A stretch of 64,000 bases of DNA from an uncultured Cytophagales bacterium (GTDB taxonomy: Bacteria > Bacteroidota > Bacteroidia > Cytophagales > Thermonemataceae): contig CALLAC010000005.1 of the NCBI GenBank assembly GCA_938002655.1, forward strand, positions 1 through 64,000, written 5' to 3'. Shown here one piece after another: positions 1-10,262 of the stretch (the stretch's first letter is position 1; each line of letters starts with the position of its first letter). Below the pieces are notes generated by a model, which saw only the letters and a list, made by a program, of their open reading frames with translations, did no database searches and was not told the origin of the DNA. The position numbers and the translations under genes were made by a program.

Positions 1-1
1 A

Positions 2-148
2 GTAAGAAAAGGTATTAGTGCCGAGCGTATCCAAGCCATTGGCTACGGAGATGAACGCCCTGCTGATGGTAGCACCGATATTAAAGCAGGCAACAAAACA
101 CCTCAACAGCGTGCCGCTAACCGCCGTGTAGAAATTAAGAATTTGTAA
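2..148 (+). CDS. OmpA-family protein, C-terminal fragment (truncated by window edge)
   Basis: Frame 2 reads VRKGISAERIQAIGYGDERPADGSTDIKAGNKTPQQRAANRRVEIKNL*, the OmpA-like C-terminal motif (GYGDxxP...N...RAxNRRVEI). Confidence 0.85.
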   Translation, partial: VRKGISAERIQAIGYGDERPADGSTDIKAGNKTPQQRAANRRVEIKNL

Positions 149-167
149 TAAGTTCTGTACTGCGTTT

Positions 168-202
168 CAAAACCTACAAGGTTCAACCTTGTAGGTTTTT
201 TG
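168..202. terminator. Perfect hairpin with T-tract (AAACCTACAAGGT-TCA-ACCTTGTAGGTTT), shared by convergent genes; overlaps mutY stop
   Basis: 13-bp perfect inverted repeat with a 3-nt loop followed by T-run. Confidence 0.8.
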
Positions 203-1229
203 TTTGCCAAGTTTGCAAATAGTTGGCTATAAGAATGGGCTTAGGTAAGTTTTGAACACTTTCCCAAGTGTACCATTCCAAATTTTGAGAAAGAAGAGAG
301 GTTTCAATTATTTCGAAATGAAAAAAACAAACAAAAATTCTTTGATGTGTGAGTTGATGTTTGAATATACCTGATTTGTACAGAAAATTCCCTTTTACGA
401 GAGGTATCTGCTCCAACTCGTACAAATTATCCTTTTCTTGCAAATCAAAATCGTAAAGATTTTGCCAAATATCTTTTTCAAAGCGTTTTTTAAGAGCAAT
501 TTTTTCTTCCTTATGCCAAACCAAGTAGGCAAAAAAACGCTCACGCATTTGTGTTTTACTAATTTTTACAGGTAAGCTTTCTTGTTCTTGGTAGGCAAAG
601 GCGAAGCAGTTTTCTTGTAAGGGGCAAAACATACAATTAGGTTTTTGCGGAGTACATTGTAAAGCCCCAAATTCCATAATTGCCTGATTGTATTCATTGC
701 TATTTTTGGGAACTAGACTTTGAGCTAAAGCTCTAAATTCTTTTTCGCCTTTTGGGCTGGTAATATCTGTAAAAATCCCAAAATAGCGAGCTAGCACTCT
801 ATACACATTGCCGTCTAGAACAGCTACGGGTTCGTTAAAGGCAAAAGACGCTATCGCCGCCGCTGTGTATTTGCCTATACCTTTGAGTTTGAGGAGTTCT
901 TGGTAACTATTAGGAAACCGCCCTTCATTTTTTTCGTAGAGTTGCCGAGCCGTGGCAAGCATATTTTTAGCTCGGTTGTAGTAGCCTAAGCCTTGCCACA
1001 ATCGGAATACTTCCGTATCGTTTGCCAAAGCCAAATCTTGTAGGCTTGGGTAGTTTTCTACAAACTTTTGATAGTAGGGTAAACCTTGCTTTACACGTGT
1101 TTGTTGCAAAATAATTTCAGAAAGCCAGATCAGATACGGGTCTTGTGTGTTTCGCCAAGGAAGTTTGCGGTGATGCTTTCTATACCAAGCGGTAATCTTT
1201 TCAACAAAAAACTTATTTTTCTCGTTCAT
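183..1229 (-). CDS. mutY: A/G-specific adenine glycosylase
   Basis: WYRKHHRKLPWRNTQDPYLIWLSEIILQQTRVKQGLPYY, HhH LKGIGKYTAAAIASFAF and the 4Fe-4S Cys cluster C-X6-C-X2-C-X5-C. Start moved to MNEKNKFF (1229) instead of ORF-track 1271. Confidence 0.95.
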   Translation of the reverse strand: MNEKNKFFVEKITAWYRKHHRKLPWRNTQDPYLIWLSEIILQQTRVKQGLPYYQKFVENYPSLQDLALANDTEVFRLWQGLGYYNRAKNMLATARQLYEKNEGRFPNSYQELLKLKGIGKYTAAAIASFAFNEPVAVLDGNVYRVLARYFGIFTDITSPKGEKEFRALAQSLVPKNSNEYNQAIMEFGALQCTPQKPNCMFCPLQENCFAFAYQEQESLPVKISKTQMRERFFAYLVWHKEEKIALKKRFEKDIWQNLYDFDLQEKDNLYELEQIPLVKGNFLYKSGIFKHQLTHQRIFVCFFHFEIIETSLLSQNLEWYTWESVQNLPKPILIANYLQTWQTKNLQG

Positions 1230-2316
1230 TGCTTTTGAGTTGCCAATGCGTTCCAAGCGTAAATTCTGCACACTCGGCTACGGAGGCGTGTGTTTTGAGC
1301 AGTAGCCCTGCAAAAATATTTTTATGGAAATACCATTTTAAGCCATAACGCTGATAAAAAGGCATATCGGTTTTGGCTTCAAATTGCCTACGAATATAGT
1401 AGCCAAGTTGTATATTTAGGCTCATATCGCCGAAGGAGATTTCATCGCCTACTGCTATGCCTATACGTCTGTAATCGGGCTTTTGGTTTTGAGTTCCGAA
1501 TTTTTGTTCGATTTGGTATTTGATGCCTTCGTTCCAAGAAATATCCAAACCCGCATTGAAGCGATGTTTGCGATTTATATCCCGAGCAAGATACAAACCT
1601 ACATTGAAAACAGAATGTTTGTGAGGTTGATTGATTTCTGTTTCTATCAAACTGCCTGCGAGAGCAGTTTGCAGATACCAATTTTTGCAGAAAAGAGTTT
1701 TTTCATTTTTTGGAAAGGTGATTTTTTCAGGATTAAATACATAGCTAACACCTACAAAGGTAGTAACAACATTTACACCTGCATTGGGCAGTTTGAAAGC
1801 CCCATTAGAATAATGTGTAAGTTGCAAGCCTGTTTTAAGCCTGAAATGAGAGCTAAGGTGATAGTTCCACCAAAAGCCCCCTTGCATCACGTAGCTCCAA
1901 ATATTACTCAAAACATTGTTTTGAAAATTAGTTTCTATATCGAAAGGATTAGAAACAAAGGCAAGTCCTGTACCGATTTTGAATTGCAAGGAATTTTTTT
2001 CGGCTCGGTAGATAGGTAAGAGCATGTTCGCCGATAGTGCTACGGAGTATCCTATGATAGAACTTTGATAATTAAAATAAGTGAGAGCAAAAGAGGTTTG
2101 GGGATAGCGGAAATCTTGTTCCCAAGAGCGTTTTCCAAGATGAAAACGGTTAAAGTAAGCCGTAATAGCCCAAGGGTGCGATTGTAGGTGTCCGATTTTG
2201 GGGGCGTGCCGAAGAATAAAGCCATAATCAGTATGTAAGCCTACTTCGTAAGGAAGCTGAGCATTTGATAGCAAAAATGATAAGTACGTGATTAGCAACG
2301 TAAGTTTTCTTTTCAT
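1213..2316 (-). CDS. Acyloxyacyl hydrolase / PagL-like lipid A 3-O-deacylase family outer membrane protein
   Basis: Signal peptide and LTHYSNGAFKLPNAGVNVVTTFVGVSY (PagL-like His-Ser region), beta-barrel composition. Confidence 0.7.
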   Translation of the reverse strand: MKRKLTLLITYLSFLLSNAQLPYEVGLHTDYGFILRHAPKIGHLQSHPWAITAYFNRFHLGKRSWEQDFRYPQTSFALTYFNYQSSIIGYSVALSANMLLPIYRAEKNSLQFKIGTGLAFVSNPFDIETNFQNNVLSNIWSYVMQGGFWWNYHLSSHFRLKTGLQLTHYSNGAFKLPNAGVNVVTTFVGVSYVFNPEKITFPKNEKTLFCKNWYLQTALAGSLIETEINQPHKHSVFNVGLYLARDINRKHRFNAGLDISWNEGIKYQIEQKFGTQNQKPDYRRIGIAVGDEISFGDMSLNIQLGYYIRRQFEAKTDMPFYQRYGLKWYFHKNIFAGLLLKTHASVAECAEFTLGTHWQLKSNEREK

Positions 2317-2331
2317 TTTGTTCTAAAAATT

Positions 2332-2366
2332 TAACAACCTCTACACAAAACGTATAGAGGTTGCAT
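2332..2366 (-). terminator. Hairpin CAACCTCTA...TAGAGGTTG between genes
   Basis: Inverted repeat downstream of the 2387-3874 gene. Confidence 0.6.
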
Positions 2367-2386
2367 ATTTTAGAAAATCTGCATGA

Positions 2387-3874
2387 TTAAGGGAAAAAGA
2401 CTGTTGGCAAATTGAGTGAATTTACATCAATTAGAGGTATTTTGGCTTCATATTTGGCGTTGATAGCCTTTATAAATTGATTTGCTACTACAGCATATCC
2501 TTTGGGAGTTAGGTGAATACCATCAAGTGAGAACAAGCCTCCTGTGATAAATGCTGAGTTGAGTTGTACGCCGTCTATACCATTATTTTGAATAATTTGA
2601 TTAAATATCGTGTTTGCATCTACAACAGCCAATCCTTTGATATCGGCAGCACTTCTAAGTTTGTTATTGTAGGCATTAGTAGCAAATCGTATTTGAGATA
2701 CTTCCGTTGCATCTAACACCGCCCAGTCGGGTATAGGATTAGGAAGTTGGGTAACAGGGGGGTTAGGGATTGTAGAACCGTCATTAGGTTTTACAACTCC
2801 TAGTCCACCAGCTAATCCATTAACAGGGTCTGCAAGCAAAGATTGAGCTGATAACAGCAAATAATCAGTTTGGGGATTCATTTGTCTAACTTCTCTTACA
2901 TTAGTTGTATAGGGATTATCAATAGATATTACAAAATAATTATCCCCTGCAACAAAATTTGGATTGCTGTAAGGTACATAAGGGCCAGGTCCGTCAAAAT
3001 CTGTTGTGTAAAGAGTATTAAGAGCGGCAGCTTGAGGGGCAGTCAGTGTAATTTTTGGGAAACCGCCAGGAGTAGTATTCGCTATTTGTTGGTTTAGAAA
3101 TCTTACAAAAGGAATAGTAGCGACATCAGGGATAAGAGCTACGGCTCCTTTGGCACCATTGGCTGTAGCGGCATTAATAAGCGAATCTGCGGCGGCATTG
3201 AAAGCAAGGGGTAGAGTAATTGTATTGGGGGCAAAAATAGTACTGTAAGGATAAGAATTATCGCTGATATCAATACCTGTTGGGTCGCCACCGCTAATGG
3301 CATATCCTAAAACATCATTGTTACCTAGCCAAAGTGTAAAGAAAGTTCCATTGGTTTCTTTTACAAAATCTACATACCTTTTAGTGGTAAGTGGTGGAAG
3401 CAGACGTTCAAAAAAAGGATTGAGTTGAGCATAAGGAGCAGAAAGTACTTCAATCATTCTTAGTCCTGGTATTCCCAAATTGTTATTGGGGCCAGTATAG
3501 CGTTCCAGCCTTAAAGGGGTAGGGCTAACGACTGCCAATTGATTAGTTTCGTTTTGTATGATAGGGGCGTTTGCGTTCCAGCCTGTAATTTTTAAAAAGC
3601 CGGATCCATTTTTTTTGTCTTCGCTAAAATAAGGTTGATAAAATTCGCCACCACCTACTAATTGCAACTGTTTTGCAATAAAGTTAGGATAGGAGTACAT
3701 GATGGCTTTGTTGTAAAGGCCTCCGTCAGCATATCCAGCTGTTAAAGAGTTTCCGATAGCGACATACTTACTTAGGTCCAAATTTTTACCTGCTGTTACA
3801 GGAATAGGGTCTAGATTGGGTTTGCAAGCATTAAATAAGAATGCTACAATTACGAGTAAATACAATTTTTTCAT
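2387..3874 (-). CDS. SGNH/GDSL-hydrolase family lipoprotein
   Basis: Lipobox LFNAC, GNSLTAG block I, LWLGNNDVLGYA, DGIHLTPKGYAVVAN catalytic D-x-x-H block. Confidence 0.85.
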   Translation of the reverse strand: MKKLYLLVIVAFLFNACKPNLDPIPVTAGKNLDLSKYVAIGNSLTAGYADGGLYNKAIMYSYPNFIAKQLQLVGGGEFYQPYFSEDKKNGSGFLKITGWNANAPIIQNETNQLAVVSPTPLRLERYTGPNNNLGIPGLRMIEVLSAPYAQLNPFFERLLPPLTTKRYVDFVKETNGTFFTLWLGNNDVLGYAISGGDPTGIDISDNSYPYSTIFAPNTITLPLAFNAAADSLINAATANGAKGAVALIPDVATIPFVRFLNQQIANTTPGGFPKITLTAPQAAALNTLYTTDFDGPGPYVPYSNPNFVAGDNYFVISIDNPYTTNVREVRQMNPQTDYLLLSAQSLLADPVNGLAGGLGVVKPNDGSTIPNPPVTQLPNPIPDWAVLDATEVSQIRFATNAYNNKLRSAADIKGLAVVDANTIFNQIIQNNGIDGVQLNSAFITGGLFSLDGIHLTPKGYAVVANQFIKAINAKYEAKIPLIDVNSLNLPTVFFP

Positions 3875-3907
3875 ATCTTTTATTTTTTTAGTGAACGATG
3901 TAGTTTT

Positions 3908-5188
3908 TTAGAAAGCAAAAGAAACGCCAAAACTTCCGACAATAGCTTTGGTTTTAAAATCGCCTGTAGGTCCGATGGGAGCACCTCTGTTATCTAGTGC
4001 TACATTACGATTAGTTCTTTTTTCTCTATTGGCATACAATACGCTTGCGTCTATGCTAACTTTGCCAAATTTGTATCCTAATCCGCCTGCTAGATAAGCT
4101 GTATTTGCATCGGGTGTTTCGGCAGTCATATAACCTTCTTGTACAGGAGTAGGGTCATAGTAAGCACCAGTACGTACCGATACACCACTTTTTCTGTATT
4201 CTAAGCCTGCTCCTATTACAATTCTATCTTTGTAATTACGAGGTGATGCAGAAAGCGTAGAGCCAGCTACAGGGTCTTTGAAATTGAATGCAAGTTCTTT
4301 GTAAGTTCCCCAAAAAGTATAACGAGCATCTACATTTAACGAAAAACTCTCGTTTGCATTCCACGATAAACCTACTGTAAGAACAGCAGGTAGAGGCAAT
4401 TCAGAGGTAAATGAAGTAGTAGAAGTACCATTAGATAAATTAGGGAAATTTGCGGCCAATTGAGCACCTACGGGTCCATCAAGCATTGGAATGTTAGAAA
4501 ATGTGGCTGTTCCGTCATCTACTTTTGCTGTTACTTGCGAGCGATATGAAACCCCTATGCTAAATTGTTCTACTGGGCGATAAACAAGCCCCACATTCCA
4601 TCCTATGCCATTGGCTTTACCTTCAAGTTTACTATCTGCAAAAGCACCGTTGACAGGTAAAGCTACCTTTCTTTGCAAATTCACACTACCTAGTACATAC
4701 TGAAAACCTGCCCCTACCGATATTTGGTCATTTATTTTGTAGGCTAAAGTAGGTTGGATGTAAATAGCTCGTAAAGAAATTTTTTCTAGAAAAGTTTTGC
4801 CTATCCAATCATTTTCCCATTGTACCGTAGAACCGTAGGGGGTAACTACACTCAAACCAGCCTTGATAGCTTTGTCTTTTCCAAAGCCAAAAGCGGCATG
4901 TAAATAGAAAGGTGTACTAACAGGATTTTCTGTCTTGTAGATTACTCCACCTGTTGAAGGAGCGAATTCTGTGTTTGCCCATATGCCATTTACTCCAGCA
5001 GCTACTCCTCCACCTTCTATAAATCCTACTGCTCCAGGATTATAGAACATATTACTTACATCGGCTAAGGCAGAACCCGTATTGCCCATACCTGTTTGCC
5101 TTACACCTTGCAAGACTACTTGAAAACCGCCTGCTTCTGCTAATAATGCAGTACACAAACTTAAAATAGTAAAGCTTATTCTCTTCAT
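3908..5188 (-). CDS. OmpP1/FadL family outer membrane transporter
   Basis: N-terminal GGFQVVLQGVRQTGMGNTGSALADVSNMFYNPGAVGF and a long beta-barrel; typical FadL signature. Confidence 0.9.
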   Translation of the reverse strand: MKRISFTILSLCTALLAEAGGFQVVLQGVRQTGMGNTGSALADVSNMFYNPGAVGFIEGGGVAAGVNGIWANTEFAPSTGGVIYKTENPVSTPFYLHAAFGFGKDKAIKAGLSVVTPYGSTVQWENDWIGKTFLEKISLRAIYIQPTLAYKINDQISVGAGFQYVLGSVNLQRKVALPVNGAFADSKLEGKANGIGWNVGLVYRPVEQFSIGVSYRSQVTAKVDDGTATFSNIPMLDGPVGAQLAANFPNLSNGTSTTSFTSELPLPAVLTVGLSWNANESFSLNVDARYTFWGTYKELAFNFKDPVAGSTLSASPRNYKDRIVIGAGLEYRKSGVSVRTGAYYDPTPVQEGYMTAETPDANTAYLAGGLGYKFGKVSIDASVLYANREKRTNRNVALDNRGAPIGPTGDFKTKAIVGSFGVSFAF

Positions 5189-5297
5189 AAGGAATTATTA
5201 AGTTTAGGTTAATTGAAGATAACTCACAAATTTATTGCATTATATGTATTTTTCAAAAAAAAAAATAATTTTTTCGAAAAATTTCTGCACACATTTT

Positions 5298-6191
5298 TTA
5301 GTACAATTCGTCCAAATTCATATTAAGGTATTTATTCACAGCTCGGTAAGAACTAAAAAGACTTAAAAATATACCCAAAGAAATTAAAATTACTCCAACT
5401 ATCAAAACTTGCAAGGGGCTAAACATTTCAGAAAGCCTAATAAAACCTACATTCAAGTAAGGTAAACTTACGTAGATGAGTGTAAAAGCAATAGCTCCGC
5501 TCAAAAGTCCTTGCCAAAAGGCAGTAGCTAAAAAAGGACGACGGATAAAAGAGGCAGTAGCTCCTACCAGTTGCATTGTACGGATAATAAATCTTTGGGA
5601 AAATAAAGCCAATCGTATGGTGTTGTGTATGAGTATTACTACAATAATCATCATAAAAATGACAAAAGCTGAAAGTACAAAACTTACCATTGCTACATTC
5701 TGATTCACTTCCTCTGAAAATTCTTGTGCATACGATACTTCAAAAACTCCCTTTATCTGCTCAATTTCCTTTTTAATTTGTTCTAATCCTTCTCTGCTAC
5801 AAAACTCGGATTTGATGTGCATTAAAAATGAATGACGTAGGGGGTTTTCCCCCAGTAAAGTGATAAAGTCTTCTTTCAAGTTTTTGATAAGTTCTTTGGC
5901 GGCTTCGTCTTTGTGCTTGAAGGTTATATCGGCTTGTCCTGCAAATTTCCTAATGTATTTTTTATCAGAAAGTAATTGACGCAATTGTGCTATCTGTTCA
6001 TTTTCTAGACCATTATCCAGCATTATTTGTACTTCTACATTTTCTTTCACTCTTTCGGCAAAATTGATGATACCCATGATAAGCATAAGCAATATGCCCA
6101 ATGCAATAAGGGCAATTGTAATACTTGTCATTACACTGATATAGGGATAGCTTCCTAAACTTTTACTTTTGGTTGAGGTAATAGTTGTCAT
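5298..6191 (-). CDS. ftsX: FtsX-like cell division permease
   Basis: KSKSLGSYPYISVMTSITIALIALGILLM, four-TM architecture, EVSYAQEFSEEVNQNV. Confidence 0.85.
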   Translation of the reverse strand: MTTITSTKSKSLGSYPYISVMTSITIALIALGILLMLIMGIINFAERVKENVEVQIMLDNGLENEQIAQLRQLLSDKKYIRKFAGQADITFKHKDEAAKELIKNLKEDFITLLGENPLRHSFLMHIKSEFCSREGLEQIKKEIEQIKGVFEVSYAQEFSEEVNQNVAMVSFVLSAFVIFMMIIVVILIHNTIRLALFSQRFIIRTMQLVGATASFIRRPFLATAFWQGLLSGAIAFTLIYVSLPYLNVGFIRLSEMFSPLQVLIVGVILISLGIFLSLFSSYRAVNKYLNMNLDELY

Positions 6192-6238
6192 AAGTTTTTA
6201 CAAAGAAAGCATCTTTCCAGTAGTAGGCTTGGGGCAAA

Positions 6239-6628
6239 TTAGCTTTCTAATTCAGTCATTTCAATAGGAATTTTGACAATTTGTCTTAAATCTTCCCCTG
6301 TTTGGAGCATATCTTCATCTTCAGAGTCGTAATACCAAGAAACTCTCACTTTTTTGCCGTCTGCGTACATTTTTTCTAATTTTTTCAGAATACCCAAAAT
6401 ATACATAGAAGAGCTTGTATTGAAATAGTCCAACTTAAATATGAAATGCGTTTGCTCTTGTGGGTTCTTGGCGTATTCATCAAGCCATTGCAACAAGGGT
6501 TCATAAAACTGGTAGGAGTTTTCTGGAATAGATCTACCCATCAGCTCCATTTTGCCACTTAAAGCATTGAAGAAAACTTTGGGCGTTTTATTAGTACTTT
6601 CTATAATCAAACTTTCCATATACTTCAT
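6239..6628 (-). CDS. SiaC family regulatory phosphoprotein (DUF1987)
   Basis: FKLDYFNTSSSMYILGILKKLEKMY motif typical of DUF1987/SiaC, adjacent to SiaB-like gene. Confidence 0.85.
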   Translation of the reverse strand: MKYMESLIIESTNKTPKVFFNALSGKMELMGRSIPENSYQFYEPLLQWLDEYAKNPQEQTHFIFKLDYFNTSSSMYILGILKKLEKMYADGKKVRVSWYYDSEDEDMLQTGEDLRQIVKIPIEMTELES

Positions 6629-6634
6629 GAAGTT

Positions 6635-7195
6635 TTAGCTTAGTACAATATGTTTTACACGAGCTACACTCATACTCATTATAAAAAGCACATGATCTTG
6701 GTCGTATTCGGCAAAAGAGTAGTTAATTTTACTATGAGTTCGTCTTGCTATATCTATCAAGCCTAGTCCTGCTCCTCGTGTGATAGATACTTTAGGATTT
6801 TCTAAAATATCTAAATAAACTTTTTGTAAATCTTCTGAGGACATCATGTTCACGTTGTCTATGCGTTTTTTTAGGGTTCGCATTCTATGCACTGATATGT
6901 AGTTGCCAACTAATACTTCGTATTGGTTTTTTTGAGCAGTAACAATCACAAAAGATTCATTTTCAAAAAATTTATCTAATGATTCTTCTGCGAAATAATT
7001 TACGATATTTTGAATGGCTTCTACCAAAACGCTGATTACTTTCTTACGAATAGTTAATTTTTCGTTGATAGAAGTCATGTTTTTTTCGGTGAGTTTGACA
7101 AGATAAGTAACTGCATCACCATCAATACAGCCCTTGTAAGCAAGCAAAACCTTTTCTTTTTGAATAATTTGGTGATACTTATCTACAATAGACAT
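6635..7195 (-). CDS. SiaB family protein kinase (DUF6272)
   Basis: VLVEAIQNIVNYF (HATPase N-box-like) ... GAGLGLIDIARRT (G-box-like); next to SiaC-like gene. Confidence 0.85.
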   Translation of the reverse strand: MSIVDKYHQIIQKEKVLLAYKGCIDGDAVTYLVKLTEKNMTSINEKLTIRKKVISVLVEAIQNIVNYFAEESLDKFFENESFVIVTAQKNQYEVLVGNYISVHRMRTLKKRIDNVNMMSSEDLQKVYLDILENPKVSITRGAGLGLIDIARRTHSKINYSFAEYDQDHVLFIMSMSVARVKHIVLS

Positions 7196-7255
7196 AAGCT
7201 ATGAAGATTTAATTTCCAGAAATTTTTGAAAATTTACGGTAAAAAAACAAATTTT

Positions 7256-7996
7256 TTAACCATGATTTGTTAAAATTTCTACTATATGTAAGAATTTTAA
7301 TGAAATATTATTTTTTTTAGCATAGCATTCTAGATGCATCAAGCAAGAAAAATCAGTAGAAACTACATACTCGGTAGCAGTTTGAGAGGCATTTTGTAGC
7401 TTTTGCTCTGCCATAGCCGCTGAAATGGCAGGAAATTTCACCGCAAATGTTCCACCAAAACCACAACAAGTTTCATTACCATTGATTTCAATAATTTCTA
7501 AGCCCTTAATGTTTTGAAGCAATTTGCGAGGTGCATCGCTAATATAGCACTCTCTAAGAGCCGAACAAGAGTCGTGATAGGTGATACGATGAGGGAAATA
7601 AACATTCTCCAATTGTTCTATACCTAAAACATCTACCAAAAACTCGCTGAGTTCAAAAGCTCTTTTCTGCAAACTATAATACTTATTTAATTTTTTTTCA
7701 CTTTTCAAAATATCAGTGTAAGCATTTCTAATCATTCCGATACACGAAGCCGAAGGAGCTACTACATAGGCATTTTCATCGTCAAAGTCATCAATAAATT
7801 TTTCAGCCACACTACAAGCCTCTTTCCAAAAACCTGCATTGTAAGCAGGTTGCCCACAACAAGTTTGTTTTGCCTTGTAACGTACCCTACAACCCACACT
7901 TTTGAGTATCTTGATGGTATCCCAAGCGATTTTGGGGCGAACTTGGTCTATAAAACAAGGCACGAACAAATCTACAACAGGTGAATTTCTGGACAT
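7256..7996 (-). CDS. (Fe-S)-binding protein, LutA/YkgE family
   Basis: Two CCG motifs (TCCGQPAYNAGF, ETCCGFGGTFAVKFP), VDLFVPCFIDQVRP N-terminus. Confidence 0.9.
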   Translation of the reverse strand: MSRNSPVVDLFVPCFIDQVRPKIAWDTIKILKSVGCRVRYKAKQTCCGQPAYNAGFWKEACSVAEKFIDDFDDENAYVVAPSASCIGMIRNAYTDILKSEKKLNKYYSLQKRAFELSEFLVDVLGIEQLENVYFPHRITYHDSCSALRECYISDAPRKLLQNIKGLEIIEINGNETCCGFGGTFAVKFPAISAAMAEQKLQNASQTATEYVVSTDFSCLMHLECYAKKNNISLKFLHIVEILTNHG

Positions 7997-8109
7997 TCAA
8001 GCACTTTTATAGTTACAAAGATAAGCTAAAATTTATATCAGCAAACGAATAGTATCGAAAAAATTTTATTTTTGTAAAAATTTACCTTACCATCTTACTT
8101 TACTTCACA

Positions 8110-8349
8110 ATGAAACAATTAAAGCAATTTAGCGAGGGCTCGCTCAATGTTACGCTTTTTGAGTGGAATCAGAAATTTATCCTCAAATTTGAGGAAAATC
8201 AGCTTGAGCAAACCTACAAGATTAGTGAGCTGGAATATAGCGAAGCGGAAGTTTGGGAGCTTGCTCAAAGTCAAGAATTTTTAAGGAGTGTAAAAAAACG
8301 ATTTGAGGAAATGTATAGTGATTTGCACACCTATTTAGAAACCTACTGA
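8110..8349 (+). CDS. Hypothetical protein, 79 aa
   Basis: Complete ORF with good start context, convergent with the next gene. Confidence 0.6.
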   Translation: MKQLKQFSEGSLNVTLFEWNQKFILKFEENQLEQTYKISELEYSEAEVWELAQSQEFLRSVKKRFEEMYSDLHTYLETY

Positions 8350-9785
8350 ACACCTTTGTAGCTCTGAAAGTCGTTCCAAAGAGCTTCAAAAAGCATGTTA
8401 CCGATAATTTCTGCCCCTTTAAGGGTAAAATGTGTATAATCTTTGCTTGCCAAGCCTTTTTCTACCCAAAGAGGCATGGTATTTTTACCTCCCATTGCTT
8501 CGTAGAGGTCCCAAAAGGCACAATCAGCTTGGAAGGCAATTCTTTTTTGTACTCGGCGTAAAATTTCTATTGCAGGATAGGTTTCGAAACCATTTTTTGT
8601 TTTGTAGCTCCTATCCGAAACGCCTACAAGCATGAAAGAGGTTTTGGGAAAGGCTTTTTTCAAGAAAGAAATTTGTTCAAGCATTTTTTTTTCATAAAAG
8701 CTAAAATCGGTGGCATTCATTGTTACATTTACTCCAAAATGCAAAATCACTAAACAAGGTTTGAGCTGTTCGGCTTGGGCTTGTAAGGTTGCAAGGTTCA
8801 TTTTGTTAAATTCCAATCCTGCACTGCCTCGTAAAGGAATATTATCTACGGTAATGCCTCGGTTACAATCCAACGCTACGCCATACATTTCAGGACTTTT
8901 TTCCGATTGCCAAGCAATTTTTATTTCTGAAAACTCATTTTGTAAAGGAACAGACCAACAAATACTCTGCAAGGAAGGTTCAAAACTTTTTTGGGCAAGT
9001 TTATTTTTATCTTCCCAAATATCTATCAGAGTTGGGGTTTGCGTATTGCGAAAAAGAATTTTGACATTTTCTACTTTTTGAGCTTTTTCACTTGCTTTGT
9101 CAGATTTACGAAAAATAGTATAGCCTGCTGTATCTTTTTCAGAATACAGATAAGTTTGTCCTAAAATACCGTAAGTCTGATTTGTATTGGGTAAAGGTTT
9201 CCCGAGTAGAAAATAGTTTTGAAGTTTCTCATCATTTTCTTGCTGTATGCTGAATTTGATGTTATTGGTATTAGTGAAACCTTGCAAGCCTACTCCACAG
9301 CCCCCGAATTTTTCTTGCAGAGCAGTTCGCAGGGTTGCTGTAATTCTGTCGCCTTCTATTTGTGAATCTGCAAAGTAAAAGATACGATAATGGTCATTTG
9401 CTTTATCTTCCAAATTTTGCAAAGCTCCGAAAAACGTTTGCAGAACTTTCAGGTTATTTTGTGGATAGGCTAAAAAAGTTTTCTGCAAAGATTTTGCTTG
9501 TAGCGTATCTGTTGAAAGCTTGATGAGTTGAGGTTTAGTTTTTGGATTATTCTTGGCTTGATAGTTTTTGCCAGCTTCTATCCAAACAGACTGGCTGTAG
9601 GTGCTTTGCAGGCTATCGATCCATTTATTTTTAGAATCTATTTCGGTTTTTTGTAAAAAGCTTGCTTCTTTTTGTAAAGCGTAATTTTTATCCCAAAATT
9701 TTCTGCTCCATTCAAAGCCTTTCCACAGGCTCATAAAGAGTGCTACATATAAAAAAATACGCAGCGTTTGGTACACAGATTGCAT
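8343..9785 (-). CDS. SGNH/GDSL-type esterase-like membrane-anchored protein
   Basis: N-terminal TM anchor, FADSQIEGDRIT, LHFGVN, DYTHFTLKGAEIIGNML. Confidence 0.75.
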   Translation of the reverse strand: MQSVYQTLRIFLYVALFMSLWKGFEWSRKFWDKNYALQKEASFLQKTEIDSKNKWIDSLQSTYSQSVWIEAGKNYQAKNNPKTKPQLIKLSTDTLQAKSLQKTFLAYPQNNLKVLQTFFGALQNLEDKANDHYRIFYFADSQIEGDRITATLRTALQEKFGGCGVGLQGFTNTNNIKFSIQQENDEKLQNYFLLGKPLPNTNQTYGILGQTYLYSEKDTAGYTIFRKSDKASEKAQKVENVKILFRNTQTPTLIDIWEDKNKLAQKSFEPSLQSICWSVPLQNEFSEIKIAWQSEKSPEMYGVALDCNRGITVDNIPLRGSAGLEFNKMNLATLQAQAEQLKPCLVILHFGVNVTMNATDFSFYEKKMLEQISFLKKAFPKTSFMLVGVSDRSYKTKNGFETYPAIEILRRVQKRIAFQADCAFWDLYEAMGGKNTMPLWVEKGLASKDYTHFTLKGAEIIGNMLFEALWNDFQSYKGVQ

Positions 9786-9787
9786 TG

Positions 9788-10222
9788 CTATTTTTTTCCA
9801 AATTTCTTTTCAAAATATTGGTAGGCTTCATTGAGTTTTTGGCATAATTCTTCGGCGGTTTTGCGTTTGCTTTCGTTATGATGAAAATTATCGGGGTGAT
9901 ATTTTTTCATTAGATTTTTGTAAGATTTTTTGATTTCTTGGAAATGGCTACCCGCAGGAACTTCCAACCAAGCATAATATTTGAGCTCTTGTGTGTTTGA
10001 GCTTTGATAGGTAGAAGTTTTTTGATAGCTCTGCTGGTCTCTCTGATAAAACTCATACTCTTGCTGATATTTCTGATATTTGCGATAACTTTCTTCAAAC
10101 TCCTCGAAAGCTGTTTTTCTTTTGTACGCTTGCTCGTTCAAACCTCTTTCTTTCAGAGCCTGTTCAATAGCATCATTGATGTAGGCTCTTAGTATGTCCC
10201 AAAATCGTTCGTTGAAAAACAT
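9788..10222 (-). CDS. J-domain (DnaJ-like) protein
   Basis: C-terminal J domain YYAWLEVPAGSHFQEIKKSYKNLMKKYHPDNF with HPD motif. Confidence 0.85.
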   Translation of the reverse strand: MFFNERFWDILRAYINDAIEQALKERGLNEQAYKRKTAFEEFEESYRKYQKYQQEYEFYQRDQQSYQKTSTYQSSNTQELKYYAWLEVPAGSHFQEIKKSYKNLMKKYHPDNFHHNESKRKTAEELCQKLNEAYQYFEKKFGKK

Positions 10223-10262
10223 TATTTTGCTGATTATTTTTAGATATTTTTGGATAATTGCT

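Noticed and set aside
1483-2019. 178-aa plus-strand ORF opposite the PagL-like gene
   Set aside because: Antisense shadow ORF without recognisable features; sense strand has signal peptide and family motifs.
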